This document shows, in pieces, positions 31,516-43,376 of a stretch of 64,000 bases of DNA. Every line of letters begins with the position of its first letter. Position 1 is the first letter of the stretch. The DNA comes from Oncomelania hupensis (Eukaryota > Mollusca > Gastropoda > Littorinimorpha > Pomatiopsidae). The notes beneath the pieces are model-generated. The model did no database searches, was not told the origin of the DNA, and was given only the letters and a program-made list of their open reading frames with translations. The translations under genes were made by a program, and so were the position numbers. The stretch is taken from NCBI GenBank assembly GCA_036898135.1, contig CM072514.1, positions 5,141,029-5,205,028 on the forward strand, read 5' to 3'.

Positions 31516-31710
31516 ACTAAACTGGGCTAAACTGGACTAAATTAATTACACTAAAGTAAAATTATAATCAAACACACAAACTCCATTCAGATGAATCAAA
31601 CTGAAGTCATCAAACCAATATACTGACCATTTTACATCAGAGGCATTAGAATAATTAGATTACTGAGTTTATGCTTGCAAGGTTATTGGCATAATTAAAT
31701 CTGATGATGT

Positions 31711-31900
31711 GGCTGTTACACGACTATTTATCAATAGCCGATTCAGCCCGGATGCTTGAATCTTGATACATGTAAGTGTAACTCGAATTCGTTTATCCAC
31801 GCAGCCTGTTCACTCAGCAACACAGCAGGAGTCGTCGTACAAAGTTGTCTAAATTTGTTCAGCCAACTTCAATAACTGCATACAAGATCGCTTTCTGAAA
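31711..31900 (-). mobile_element. Fragment of the solo-LTR family found at 45021
   Basis: From CTGTTACACGA through GATGCTTGAA to the CAGGAGTCGTCGT region the sequence matches 45020-45780 (without its family A insert). Only about 190 bp of the LTR end is recognisable. Confidence 0.6.
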
Positions 31901-31934
31901 ATTACTTCAATAATCATCAAACATCATCATCACA

Positions 31935-32420
31935 TTTTTTGGGAAGAGTAATGACAACGACTATGTCCATGGTATAGGCCACTCCCCACTCTGCCAGATC
32001 TTGTTACATATAATGGTGAGGACGTCAATCATCGCTTCCCCTCCGGCTTGCAGCAAGTCCGCGGGTATGTTGTCCACTCCCGCAGACGTCCCCTTCTTTA
32101 GTGATTGCACTGCTACCTCAACTTCTTCTTGGAGAATTGGGAGGGTTTCTTGCTCTTCTCTGTTCTGGGGACATGCTAGAACTGATGGGACTCCGTTTGG
32201 TTTGTGGTTGTAAAGGTCAGAACGGTACTCTGTCCATCTATATTCAAGACTTCTTGTTTTTGGGTAAGGCATATGCCAGACTTGTTTTGGATCGTGGAGA
32301 CTTTTGGTTGTTTAACACTAGTCAGCCGCTTCACAGTCTGATAGGCCTTCTTGCTGTTGTTCTTTTTGAGAGTGTGTCGGTGGCTCGACAGTCAAAATGT
32401 CATGTGATTCAATTAGTAGC
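31935..32420 (-). pseudogene. LINE2 fragment (N-terminal RT side)
   Basis: The minus strand encodes RT-linker sequence including NSKKAYQTVK (about 32330), WTEYRSDLYNHK, EVEVAVQSLKKG, SAGVDNIPADLLQAGGE and WQSGEWPIPWT. The order matches the start of the LINE2 copy at 43377-44208, so this is a separate, truncated copy of the same non-LTR family. Frames break near 32220 and 31960. Confidence 0.75.
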
Positions 32421-32489
32421 TAGTATCAACTCTCTTACATTTTAAAGTTATAGATTCAACAATAAATGCATACATATTTGGTTCTAGAC

Positions 32490-32536
<47 letters not shown>

Positions 32537-32552
32537 GTAATAATAATAATAA

Positions 32553-32636
<84 letters not shown>
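32490..32636. repeat. (AAT)n microsatellite
   Basis: Nearly pure AAT repeats over about 140 bp. Confidence 0.95.
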
Positions 32637-32637
<1 letters not shown>

Positions 32638-33291
32638 GTTTCTGCCTGAGCTCAGAGTACTGCAGGCGACTGATTTGAACTAAGTTTTGTTGTTGGTTTT
32701 TTGTGTCATGAAATTTCTTGCCAGTCCAGTTTTGCTCTAGTTTTTTTTTTGCCCTAGCCTTTTATGCTGTGTGTATTTTGTCATCTATTTAGAATAAGGG
32801 CTTGAATAGTAAAGGTCATAAAATGGAGAAAATGACCGTTGTTTTGCCCTAAGAAGAGCGGCGAATGTTCATTATGAATAGATTTAAGGTAGAAATAATA
32901 TTATGACATAACGTTAAGGATTTTGTTCACATTAAAGTTTGTGGCACGGCTAGGATGTTTCAGTCCTGTGTGTGTATAAATGGTAAATGTTTCTAATGTG
33001 TATTTAGTCTGGTAAAGTTAACGTTTTCGTTGTGGTGATTGATAACCTTTTCTTTCGTCTTTTTTTACGAAGATCATTTTTTGTCTAGTCCAGGTCATCC
33101 AAATATATAAACAGATTCGGGAGATGACCTGAAAGTGGGAGTGTTTCTGCCTGAGCTCATAGTACTGCAGGCGACTGATTTGAACTACGTTTTGTTGTTG
33201 GTTTTTTGTGTCATGAAATTTCTTGCCAGTCCAGTTTTCGCTAGTTTGTGTTTTTTGCCCTAGCCTTTTATGCTGTGTGTATTTTGTCATC
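32637..33291. repeat. Two 150-bp direct repeats 505 bp apart
   Basis: 32637-32785 and 33142-33291 are about 95% alike, from TGTTTCTGCCTGAGCTCA to ATTTTGTCATC. The ends look like TG...CA, but no target duplication or primer site was found, so a tiny LTR element is not supported. Confidence 0.7.
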
Positions 33292-35150
33292 GCCGTGTTC
33301 AAATAATTGCACCAGAGCTTTGTACCGATTATTAAACGAATTTTCTTATTGTTATGAGTGAAATTGACTGGAATGCTGTTATGTTATAGATTTTTCTGGT
33401 TGTAAGACGTGATTTTTAGAGGTTATTCCTATTTGGTTTTTAATCAATTTGAAGATACAAATTGAAAATTTGAAGATATATTTCTTTGGTGTATTAGCTT
33501 TTCACGGTCTGCTTTTGTTAGTCGTTAGAAGAAGTCGTCTCTCTACTACATGGACTGCAGTAATTCAGTGAGCTGTTTCCTCGATGTCAGATTTTCATTT
33601 TGAACTTTAGCATTGATTGAACCTGTATTAGAGTGTGTGGCGTTTGTGTGAAGCCATGAGTGAGCAAAGGCACGTTGAACTGTTAATACTTTTTCATTGT
33701 TTTCTGCACTTTCGGATTTCACTTCAACATGAATTTTCCACTCATTAGCTGTTTCAGCAAGAGTGACTGAGCTATATTTTGAGACAGATTTTCGCGAGTT
33801 GTCTTGCTTTGTTCAAGTCTGCTTCAGCAGTTTAGTTTTGTTTTTCCTTTGTACGGGAAGTTGCGAGTAACTCTTAAGTTTTCTTTGTCAAAAGGATTAA
33901 TTTATAATAATTTGTAGCGGTAATGACCACTTGTTTTTATGGAAGTTTTCATAAATTTCAGTGGACAGTCGTTTTGTCCATCCTTGTGTGGTTTCATTTT
34001 CTACTAGTTTCAGGGTGTTTTGTTTGTTTTTTGTGGGTTGTAAATGTAGGACATCTTGAATGATGTTAGCTTTCGTAACCATGACTGTTGAAGCAGAAAG
34101 CTCACTGGATAAATTTGCAAGTTGTATGTGAGTGGGAAGTATCTAGTAAGCATGTTCATGTGATTATTGTTTAATATTGTTTAACAAGTGTTTTGTTTCT
34201 CTTATTAGTTTTTACCTTGCTGGCAAACCCCTATGAACATTTAGTGATTTACTGCACATTTTGAAAGACAAACGTTTTGAAATTGATGATTAGTTAAAGT
34301 GCATAATTGAATAGCACCGCGTTTATAATATTTGTGCTATTATGATTAAATTGATAAAAGAAAGGCAGTGAATTCAGGGTTTTCTAGTGCGAGTCATTAT
34401 TACACTCACCAGTTCCAATGGTCGTCTTCACACAGGACTCACTTAAAGTACAGGCAATCACAATAATATAATATTAGGCTACATTAAAGAAGAGGAAAGT
34501 CAAATCAAAACCAACATACACCACATTAGGAAAGTGGAAAGCAATGTATACAAGACAACAATAATAATGTTCAGCAAACAATAAAATATTAAACCCGTAA
34601 TGGGAGCAGGTGCAGGGGACAACATATTTTATATGACAGGGGAGAGAGAAACTGACGAATGGCGCAACCGGGAGCAAAAATGAGAATAGAAAGAAATTAG
34701 GGTCGTGTTAAAAAAAAAAGTATGAAATAATCAATTACGCTATGACTGATAAATTCATATAACTTAGAAACATGCAAACCTCCGTTTCAAAGTAATACAT
34801 TCAAAATAAACGCATTCAACTTGTTTGTAGACTAATTACAAATGTAATGTATTAAATAATCTGTAACGTTATGAATTCTATAAATTCATATCGCTTACTA
34901 CCTGTCTTCATAATAATGACACATCTATAAAAGCATTTTATTTTAAATTGTCATGAAAATTATATTCTTACCTATGGCAAGATCTGAAGAACCATAAGCA
35001 CTCTGTTGCAAGACCGACAGGTAAAAACTTAACACCATACACAAAAGCTTCATTTTTGCGTCTCTCTTTCACCGTATGCTATACTGTCTTCTGTAGCTTT
35101 ATCTATTTCACCGTATTCAACGGTGTTGTGTCAGCTACACTAATTTTTTT
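33292..35150. other. Unassigned AT-rich sequence
   Basis: No domain, RNA gene or recognisable repeat family was seen. Short open frames have no conserved motifs. It may be intron or intergenic. Confidence 0.4.
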
Positions 35151-35156
35151 TTAAAA

Positions 35157-36033
35157 TCACAGACACTCAATAACGAGGAAGTATAAACCCTTGGTGGACC
35201 CATGACCCAGTGACAACGCCATATGTTTTGATACTTTAGGAATGGGTCTTCCTATCTTATCTTTTCCTATCCCGTAACTCGAAAGTCGTTGGTGCACCAC
35301 AGATGATCGTTTTACCAGCCTACTCCATCTTTCTCTGTCCTCAGCAACCCTCATGGTTTCACTCAGTGTCAAGCCAGTCCATTCTCGAATGTTATCCTCC
35401 CACCTCTTTTTCGGTATCCCTCTTCTGCCTCCTTGCACCGTGCCTTGCAGGATGGTCTTTGTAAGGCCTGATGCTTTGGTGACGTGGCCATACCATCGGG
35501 GTTTCTTCACCATTGTGAGTATGTCATAGTGTTGTCCAATGGCTTGTGTGATGGTCTGTCGGACTTCGTCGTTGGTGATGTGCTGGGTTTAGGAAATGCC
35601 CAGAAGTCTTCTGTAGCATCTCATCACAATGCTTTGCATTCTTCGGTGCAGCTCTGCTGTGAGGGTCCATACAGAACGATGGAGATGATAAGGGAGCGCA
35701 GCGACCTTACATGAGTGTAGACTGATGATCCCCTCTTTGCACATGGACTTCACTTTGCCAGGGCCGCAGTTATTTGTGCGATTCCGGAGAGGACTTCCTG
35801 ATACAATGGCTCCTAAATATTTGAAGCTATGAACCGTGTTAAGGGATTGGCCTTGGACTTTGATCTCCGTGGTGATGCCATTGGTGTTATTTGTCATCAT
35901 TTTTATCTTCTCTGCACTTATTTCTATTCCAAAAGCTCTGGAGGCGGTGTCAAGCCTCTGTATCAGCTGTTCAAGTTCTTGTTCCTCTCCAGCCAATCAA
36001 TCAATGTTATCCTATGCTGACTTCGCCTTCGTG
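35157..36033 (-). pseudogene. LINE2, 3' part (RT C-terminal region), interrupted by element Y
   Basis: The minus strand encodes GEEQELEQLIQRLDTASRAFG, SAEKIKMMTNNTNGI and SFKYLGAIVSG (35600-35990), then RRMQSIVMRCYRRLLGIS. After a frameshift come WYGHVTKASGL and GTVQGGRR...KKRWEDNIREWTGL (35300-35510). This is the C-terminal half of a common invertebrate LINE polymerase. The upstream half continues at 43377 on the other side of element Y. It is non-functional because of shifts and stops. The tail ends in a T/A-rich stretch near 35140-35160. Confidence 0.8.
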
Positions 36034-36038
36034 ATCTG

Positions 36039-37907
36039 TGTCACGGACCGGTTTTATACTATTTCGGTCCGATGACTTTTTGGTGTATTGTAGTCTATTC
36101 CTGTGTGAAGACATAAATAATAGTTTTTTTTATTGAAAACTGAATGCTGATTGGCTGAGCTAGTCATGTGACGACTGGCCAATCACATTCAAACGTGAAG
36201 CAGTCTCTTCTGGTGTGTACCACGGTGTGGTTGTGTTTGTACTTCTGGCAGCTGCGTCTGCAGGTATATATTTATTGGTTTATCATTGAAATATTGTATT
36301 ATGAACATAATAATAATTTAACCCTGATTATATTCTACTTATTGTGGAATAAGAATTGGTAATAAATAATTTTTGTTATTAGTATGAAGGATGGATTAGG
36401 GAGGTGATGGAGATAGTGGATCGTTGTATATTTTTGATTAATGAACTGAAGCTGGATTAGTATTTGATTTGTAGTTGAAACCTCAACTTGCAATGTATAG
36501 CACTATATTTATTTTTGTGAATGAAAGTAATTAGCGGCAAGAATGTAATAATTAGTTGTTATAATTAGTTTTACAATTTTTGCGTATGTGTGAACTGTGT
36601 TCTACACATATGAGTTTTGAATTATATGTTGCTGGTCTGGTCCTGTCGCAGAGAGAGAAAGGTATATGTGGTAATACAGAGAAGTCTATGTATCAAGATA
36701 TTTAGTGGGGAAAACTTGTGTGTTTTCAGAAGTCTCCGGCTGAGGGGCCTCGAGGCGAAAGAGAAGGAGAAGAAAGAAGAAGAAAGCAGAGAAGGAGAAG
36801 AAGGAAGAAGGAAGAAGAAGTAGAAGAAGAAGAAGAAGAAGAAGAAGAAGAAGAAGAAGAAGAAGAAGAAGAAGAAGAAGAAGAAGAAGAAGAAAGAAGG
36901 AGAGAAGAAGGAGAGAAGAAGAAGAAGAAGAAGAAGAAGAAAAGAAGGAGAAGAAGACGAAGACGAGAAGAGGAAGAAGAAGAAGAAGAAGAAGAAGAAG
37001 AAGAAGAAGAAGAAGAGAAGGAGAAGAAGAAGAAGAAGACGAAGACGAGAAGAAGAAGAAGAAGTCGTGAAGAAGAAGGGGTGGAAGTATCGAGAAGGGG
37101 CCAGAGAAGAAGCCAAAGAAGAAGACGAAGAAGAAGACGAGAGAAGCAACCACTGCTGCATCAGCAACCACTGCTACATCAGCAGCAGCAGCAACCACTG
37201 CTACATCATCTGCATCAGCAACCACTGCTACATCAGCAGCAGCAGCAACCACTGCTACATCATCAGCAGCAGCAACCACTGCTACATCAGCAGCAGTAGC
37301 AACCATTGCTACCTCAGCAGCAGCAGCAACAGCGGCCACAACAGCAGCAGCGACAGCGACGATAGAGAGGGGAGAGAACCCAGGATAGATAGATAGAAAG
37401 GCCAAGGATAAGGAGAAGGAAGATAGTGTATAGATATAGACAGAGACAGAGGATTAAAAGGAAACAAAAGACAGACAGCGAATTCTGTCCTCCATGAGAC
37501 TCTTGGTAACTCTCTCTGTCGACGGTGACCAGATCGATATTGGTGTTTATTGAGACTGGTGATACTTGGATTATCTTACCGGGATTTTTGTGGTGGTTTT
37601 TGGTGATTGTGACTTTATTCGTGGATGATCTAACTGAGACTTGTGTGTGTGTTTTGTGAATGATAAGATTCACGGATTATTTCTACATAGTACGTGAGTA
37701 CAAAGTTATACATATATATTTTCCATATTATTGATTGAATTGTATGTACTTATGTGAACTTTGTTGATCATTGTTTATTTTCTAGTAATAGAAAGGGGGT
37801 GTGACGACAAAAGAATTCTTGAGAGTTAGGGAGTGTGAGACGGGAGAACACGCAGAATATTCACGCACGCATACACGCAGTTTCTTCATATAACCCCTTT
37901 CGTTACA
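36039..37907 (+). mobile_element. Element Y 5' LTR
   Basis: 1,869 bp. It contains two CCAAT/ATTGG boxes (about 36150-36185), a long polypurine (GAA)n tract (about 36770-37080) and a CAG/ACCACTGCTACATCA minisatellite (37140-37350). Large low-complexity reading frames over the GAA tract are artefacts. Confidence 0.9.
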
Positions 37908-39016
37908 GTGGTGACCCTGAAACCCGTAGTTAGTTAGTGGGAGTTAGATTATTTAATTATCTTAGTGGGAGTTTATATTGTGGGAGTTAATTGAATAAGT
38001 ATAAGTTGAACAGTAGAAGGGTTTTGTATAAATTTTGGGACACTAACTTTGGTGTGCTAGGAGTAAGTGTGTACTGTGTAACTGACTTGTTAAATTGTTG
38101 TTTTCATTTCTTTTTGGGTAGGATGCTAGTGTTTGTATAGATTATACCCTGTCTCCGATTCTTTCCTTACGGGTCTGATTCTTTGTATAGTTCTGGGATC
38201 AGAAAGGGCTTAGATTCATTTTTCTTCCTGTTGTATATATATATTGCTAATTCTAGTTCAGCTATTCAGTACTGTTTTGTTTTTCTTTATATACTTATTA
38301 GGATCCTGTCTTGTATAGTTATAGTTGTCACATCCCTATTTTAGTTGTTGTAGGTGTTTAGGATTTATTTTTGGCATTTTAACGGAACTTCCGGTGTTTC
38401 TAGCCGAAGTGGAACTTAGTTGTTTTTTCTTTTGATTTCTTGTATTCTATTGTACCGATATTAGTTTAGAATTTTAGTTCTCTCTTTGTGTGTTGTGATG
38501 TTGTTGTCGTTGTTTGTTTATTTAGTATAGTGTTTCATTATTATTATTATTTGTTTTGTTTTGTTTTGTTTTCATTTCAAAACAAATTACTTAAAAATTT
38601 CACTTGTCATAACTTAGATTTAAATATTGATAGTTGTTAAAGTTATAAATTGTTGCATTTAGTATGGTTTTCTAATACTTGCTTGTACTTAGACTGAATG
38701 TAATCTAAACATTGTTTCTCTTTTCTTTTATGGTATGCTGTTTGTTGGACTTGAACTTGTTTTCATTTCGAAATAATTTCCTTGTGTTAACTTAAACTTG
38801 CATTGATTCCGAAATACTTTTCATCTGACAAACTGCGCTTGCTTCGAGTTTGAATAATTTTCTTTTGTCGAACTTAAATTTGCTTCTGATTTTGTAATAA
38901 TTTTGGCCTTGTGGAACTTGGGGAAATAGTTTTTGACTTGTATAACATAAAGTTAGTTGTTGACTGTCACTCGCATTGTCTTACTTTTAGTAATTTGCTT
39001 TTGATTTCAACTGACC
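37908..39016 (+). other. Element Y leader
   Basis: 1.1-kb T-rich untranslated leader from the primer-binding site to the gag ATG, with no conserved frame. It is unusually long compared with the 0.37-kb leader of element X. Confidence 0.6.
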
Positions 39017-41098
39017 ATGTCTTCTGTTGAGGAATATGATACTCTGTTTAATTCATTTTTGATTCAAGCCCAGAAGTTAGGTTTTTCTGACGAAAAGCTA
39101 CAGCAGTACATTGAGCAGTGTTTTCAGAGACATGATAGGGCCAAAGAAAGAGAACAGGAAAAGGTTAAACAGGAACAGGATGCTAAAAGATTAGAGCAGG
39201 AAAGGGAGGAAAAACGATTGCAGTTAGAACAGGAAAGGGAGGAAAAACGATTGCAGTTAGAACAGGAAAGGGAGGAAAAACGATTGCAGTTAGAACAGGA
39301 TGCTAAAAAATGGCAGGTAGAGCAGGAAAGAGAGGAAAAAAGATTAGAACGAGAGGAAAGGAAATTGAAAATGGATTATCAGTTGGAACTGGATAAAGAA
39401 AACCTTAAGCTAAAGGAAAAAGAGATTGAGCTTCAGATAAAACAGGCTGAATTGCAGAGCGAGAACACTACCCCTAGGACCCCCCGGGGTTCTAACCCGT
39501 CATTTCCAAAGTTGCCCCAACTACCTGTCTTTAAAGAAGATAGGGATGACATTGATTCTTTTTTGTACCGGTTTGAAGCGCATGCTAAAGCTCTCAATTA
39601 CGATAGCAGTAAATGGGTTGTTTACTTAACTGCATTGCTACAAGGCCCGGCTTTAGCTGTGTATCATTCTTTGTCTGCTGCCGGTGCAGTTTCATATGAT
39701 GATCTTAAGCAAGAACTTCTTAAGAAATTTCAGTGCACTGCAGATGGATTCAGAGAAAAATTCAGATCAGTTAGGCCTGAAGTGGGGGAAAGTTTTGTCA
39801 CTTTTTCAAAGCGATTTTCTCACTTGTTGGAAAGGTGGATCCAACTATCAGATTGTGAAAAAACTTTTGATGGACTATGGAATCTGATTTTGTGTGAGCA
39901 GTTTATTGCTTCTGTTTCGAGGGATCTCGCCGTGTTTTTGAAGGAAAGAAACTTGACAAAATTCGCGGCTTTGATAGACAGTGCTGAAGCATTTCGCATG
40001 GCTCATCCGGAAAAGAAACTGGCACGGAAGTCGGATGACTCGATTTTTGCATCCGCGTCTATTTCTCAGAATGTACCCACTCAGAATCAATTTCGTGGGA
40101 CTGGCCAAAGATGGAATAATTTCCGGGGATCGGGATTTCGTGGCTCTCCACGTGGAAACTACCAACCCACAGGTCCTACTCCAAATAGGGGTTTTGCAAA
40201 TCAGACCATGAATACCCAACAGGGTGCTCAAAACAATCAGGCTCCTCGTGGACGTGGCAATACGTATTCTAGACCTGGTTCTCGTTTCTCAGGTAGTCCT
40301 CCTCTCAACAAAAGACAGAATAGACAGGACATAGTTTGCTATTGTTGTGGGGGCGTAGGTCACATAGCTGCATGGTGTCCTTATGCTAGTGGCAATGGAT
40401 ACCCAGAGACTCAAGATACTGAAAGTAGTCCTCAGAAATACCATGACACTCCAGTTAACACTCAGTCAGCTTTAGTCGCGGAAGTCATTTGCTCAGTTGG
40501 TGATGAAAACTGTGGTCAGCCCAAGCTAGTGTCAGGTACAGTAAACGGCCTCAAGGCAAGTGTGCTAAGAGACACAGGTGCTACTATCTGTGGCGTTCGC
40601 AAGAGACTGGTTTCGGACGGCCAGTACACTGGCAAAGAGTGTAAATGTTTGTCATTCGGTGGGAATATAGAAGAATTTCCGTTGGCTAAAGTGCCTGTTG
40701 ACACTCCATTTTTCTCTGGCACTGTGTTGTGTTGTGTCATTGATCAACCAGTGGCCGATTTGATAGTAGGGAATTTACCAGGTGTGTCCGACCATTTTTC
40801 GGGTGCTACCACACTCATCCAAGATCAAGGTCAAATTCCACCGGTTCCTTTAGATAAGATACCGGCTCATTCAGACTCATTCAAACGGGTTACAGTTGAT
40901 TTAGTAGAACCGATTTTTCCGCCGCCTGAGGAAGGTCACAGATGCATACTCAACATCATTGATATGGTAACACGTTACCCTGACACTATTCAGCTCAAAC
41001 ACATTAAAAACAAGGTACTAGAATCTTGCAAACTGGCACAAGAATACATCGAAACAGTTGTAGCCAAAACCAGACACTACCATCAGTGTATTCCATAA
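39017..41098 (+). CDS. gag: Element Y Gag-protease with integrase stub
   Basis: A single 693-residue frame from ATG 39017 (ACCATGT context). Residues 45-150 are a charged coiled coil that includes a 12-residue block repeated three times. The capsid region (about 170-345) has the SCAN-like pattern FREKFRSVRPEVGESFVTF, RWIQLSDCEKT and LILCEQF. A zinc knuckle CYCC-GGVG-H-IAAW-C starts at 441, and the protease motif RDTGA is at 519. The last 90 residues resemble the start of an integrase core (VDLVEP, IIDMVTRYPD, LKHI) and then stop. The rest of integrase, RT and RNase H are deleted. Gag could still form particles. Confidence 0.88.
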   Translation: MSSVEEYDTLFNSFLIQAQKLGFSDEKLQQYIEQCFQRHDRAKEREQEKVKQEQDAKRLEQEREEKRLQLEQEREEKRLQLEQEREEKRLQLEQDAKKWQVEQEREEKRLEREERKLKMDYQLELDKENLKLKEKEIELQIKQAELQSENTTPRTPRGSNPSFPKLPQLPVFKEDRDDIDSFLYRFEAHAKALNYDSSKWVVYLTALLQGPALAVYHSLSAAGAVSYDDLKQELLKKFQCTADGFREKFRSVRPEVGESFVTFSKRFSHLLERWIQLSDCEKTFDGLWNLILCEQFIASVSRDLAVFLKERNLTKFAALIDSAEAFRMAHPEKKLARKSDDSIFASASISQNVPTQNQFRGTGQRWNNFRGSGFRGSPRGNYQPTGPTPNRGFANQTMNTQQGAQNNQAPRGRGNTYSRPGSRFSGSPPLNKRQNRQDIVCYCCGGVGHIAAWCPYASGNGYPETQDTESSPQKYHDTPVNTQSALVAEVICSVGDENCGQPKLVSGTVNGLKASVLRDTGATICGVRKRLVSDGQYTGKECKCLSFGGNIEEFPLAKVPVDTPFFSGTVLCCVIDQPVADLIVGNLPGVSDHFSGATTLIQDQGQIPPVPLDKIPAHSDSFKRVTVDLVEPIFPPPEEGHRCILNIIDMVTRYPDTIQLKHIKNKVLESCKLAQEYIETVVAKTRHYHQCIP

Positions 41099-41438
41099 AA
41101 TCTGTGGAAAATGAACAATGCTTTGTATATATTTCTGCTGTTGTATAGCTAATGCTGCAAATCAATTTGAATACTGTAAAATGATCTGTTATGTACCCTA
41201 TTGATTTTTGTTTCGCTGTATCAAGTTAACATGCTTGGACTGGAACTACATATCTTGTATGTCTATTATGCTTTGGGTGATTGCTTAATACAATATGTTT
41301 ATGTTTAAGATAAGTGCTAATGACCAGTTTTCTCTTTTTGCTTCTTGTACAGTATAGGTGGACATGATTGTAGTAATTTTTTTCTTTCTGATAAAATTCA
41401 GAAAACTCGGGCGTTTTCTTTTTGCAGGAAGGGGGTAT
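41099..41438 (+). other. Element Y 3' UTR and polypurine tract
   Basis: Non-coding sequence ending in GCAGGAAGGGGGTAT, the plus-strand primer candidate just before the 3' LTR. Confidence 0.65.
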
Positions 41439-43371
41439 TGTCACGGACCGGTTTTATACTATTTCGGTCCGATGACTTTTTGGTGTATTGTAGTCTATTC
41501 CTGTGTGAAGACATAAATAATAGTTTTTTTTTATTGAAAACTGAATGCTGATTGGCTGAGCTAGTCATGTGACGACTGGCCAATCACATTCAAACGTGAA
41601 GCAGTCTCTTCTGGTGTGTACCACGGTGTGGTTGTGTTTGTACTTCTGGCAGCTGCGTCTGCAGGTATATATTTATTGGTTTATCATTGAAATATTGTAT
41701 TATGAACATAATAATAATTTAACCCTGATTATATTCTACTTATTGTGGAATAAGAATTGGTAATAAATAATTTTTGTTATTAGTATGAAGGATGGATTAG
41801 GGAGGTGATGGAGATAGTGGATCGTTGTATATTTTTGATTAATGAACTGAAGCTGGATTAGTATTTGATTTGTAGTTGAAACCTCAACTTGCAATGTATA
41901 GCACTATATTTATTTTTGTGAATGAAAGTAATTAGCGGCAAGAATGTAATAATTAGTTGTTATAATTAGTTTTACAATTTTTGCGTATGTGTGAACTGTG
42001 TTCTACACATATGAGTTTTGAATTATATGTTGCTGGTCTGGTCCTGTCGCAGAGAGAGAAAGGTATATGTGGTAATACAGAGAAGTCTATGTATCAAGAT
42101 ATTTAGTGGGGAAAACTTGTGTGTTTTCAGAAGTCTCCGGCTGAGGGGCCTCGAGGCGAAAGAGAAGGAGAAGAAAGAAGAAGAAAGCAGAGAAGGAGAA
42201 GAAGGAAGAAGGAAGAAGGAGAGAAGAAGAAGAAGAAGAAGAAGAAGAAGAAGAAGAAGAAGAAGAAGAAGAAGAAGAAGAAGAAGAAGAAGAAGAAAGA
42301 AGGAGAGAAGAAGAAGAAGAAGAAGAAGAAGAAGAAGAAGAAGAAGAAGAAGAAAAGAAGGAGAAGAAGACGAAGACGAGAAGAGGAAGAAGAAGAAGAA
42401 GAAGAAGAAGAAGAAGAAGAAGAAGAAGAAGAAGAAGAAGAAGAAGAAGAAGAGAAGGAGAAGAAGAAGAAGAAGACGAAGACGAGAAGAAGAAGAAGAA
42501 GTCGTGAAGAAGAAGGGGTGGAAGTATCGAGAAGGGGCCAGAGAAGAAGCCAAAGAAGAAGACGAAGAAGAAGACGAGAGAAGCAACCACTGCTGCATCA
42601 GCAACCACTGCTACATCAGCAGCAGCAGCAACCACTGCTACATCATCTGCATCAGCAACCACTGCTACATCAGCAGCAGCAGCAACCACTGCTACATCAT
42701 CAGCAGCAGCAACCACTGCTACATCATCAGCAGCAGCAACCACTGCTACATCAGCAGCAGTAGCAACCATTGCTACCTCAGCAGCAGCAGCAACAGCGGC
42801 CACAACAGCAGCAGCGACAGCGACGATAGAGAGGGGAGAGAACCCAGGATAGATAGATAGAAAGGCCAAGGATAAGGAGAAGGAAGATAGTGTATAGATA
42901 TAGACAGAGACAGAGGATTAAAAGGAAACAAAAGACAGACAGCGAATTCTGTCCTCCATGAGACTCTTGGTAACTCTCTCTGTCGACGGTGACCAGATCG
43001 ATATTGGTGTTTATTGAGACTGGTGATACTTGGATTATCTTACCGGGATTTTTGTGGTGGTTTTTGGTGATTGTGACTTTATTCGTGGATGATCTAACTG
43101 AGACTTGTGTGTGTGTTTTGTGAATGATAAGATTCACGGATTATTTCTACATAGTACGTGAGTACAAAGTTATACATATATATTTTCCATATTATTGATT
43201 GAATTGTATGTACTTATGTGAACTTTGTTGATCATTGTTTATTTTCTAGTAATAGAAAGGGGGTGTGACGACAAAAGAATTCTTGAGAGTTAGGGAGTGT
43301 GAGACGGGAGAACACGCAGAATATTCACGCACGCATACACGCAGTTTCTTCATATAACCCCTTTCGTTACA
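41439..43371 (+). mobile_element. Element Y 3' LTR
   Basis: 1,933 bp, matching the 5' LTR except for a longer, rearranged GAA tract, one extra ACCACTGCTACATCATC-type unit and a one-base T-run difference. Confidence 0.9.
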
Positions 43372-43376
43372 ATCTG

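Larger units (their letters stand above)
36034..43376 (+). mobile_element. Element Y: LTR retrotransposon, pol-deleted, TSD ATCTG
   Basis: LTRs at 36039-37907 and 41439-43371 begin TGTCACGGACCGG and end TTTCGTTACA. ATCTG flanks both sides (36034-36038 and 43372-43376). The interior has a primer-binding candidate (TGGTGACCCTGAAA at 37909), a Gag-protease gene with an integrase stub, and a polypurine tract (AGGAAGGGGG) before the 3' LTR. The LTRs are almost identical except for microsatellite length, which indicates a recent insertion. With no RT or RNase H it depends on enzymes in trans. Confidence 0.92.

Noticed and set aside
32637..33291. TRIM-type mini LTR element
   Set aside because: No target duplication, no primer-binding TGG after the first repeat and no polypurine tract before the second.
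36622..37405. Long open frames over the GAA/CAG tracts on both strands (also 42018-42869)
   Set aside because: They are poly-E/K/R or poly-S/L/F products of microsatellites inside the element Y LTRs, present in several frames at once.
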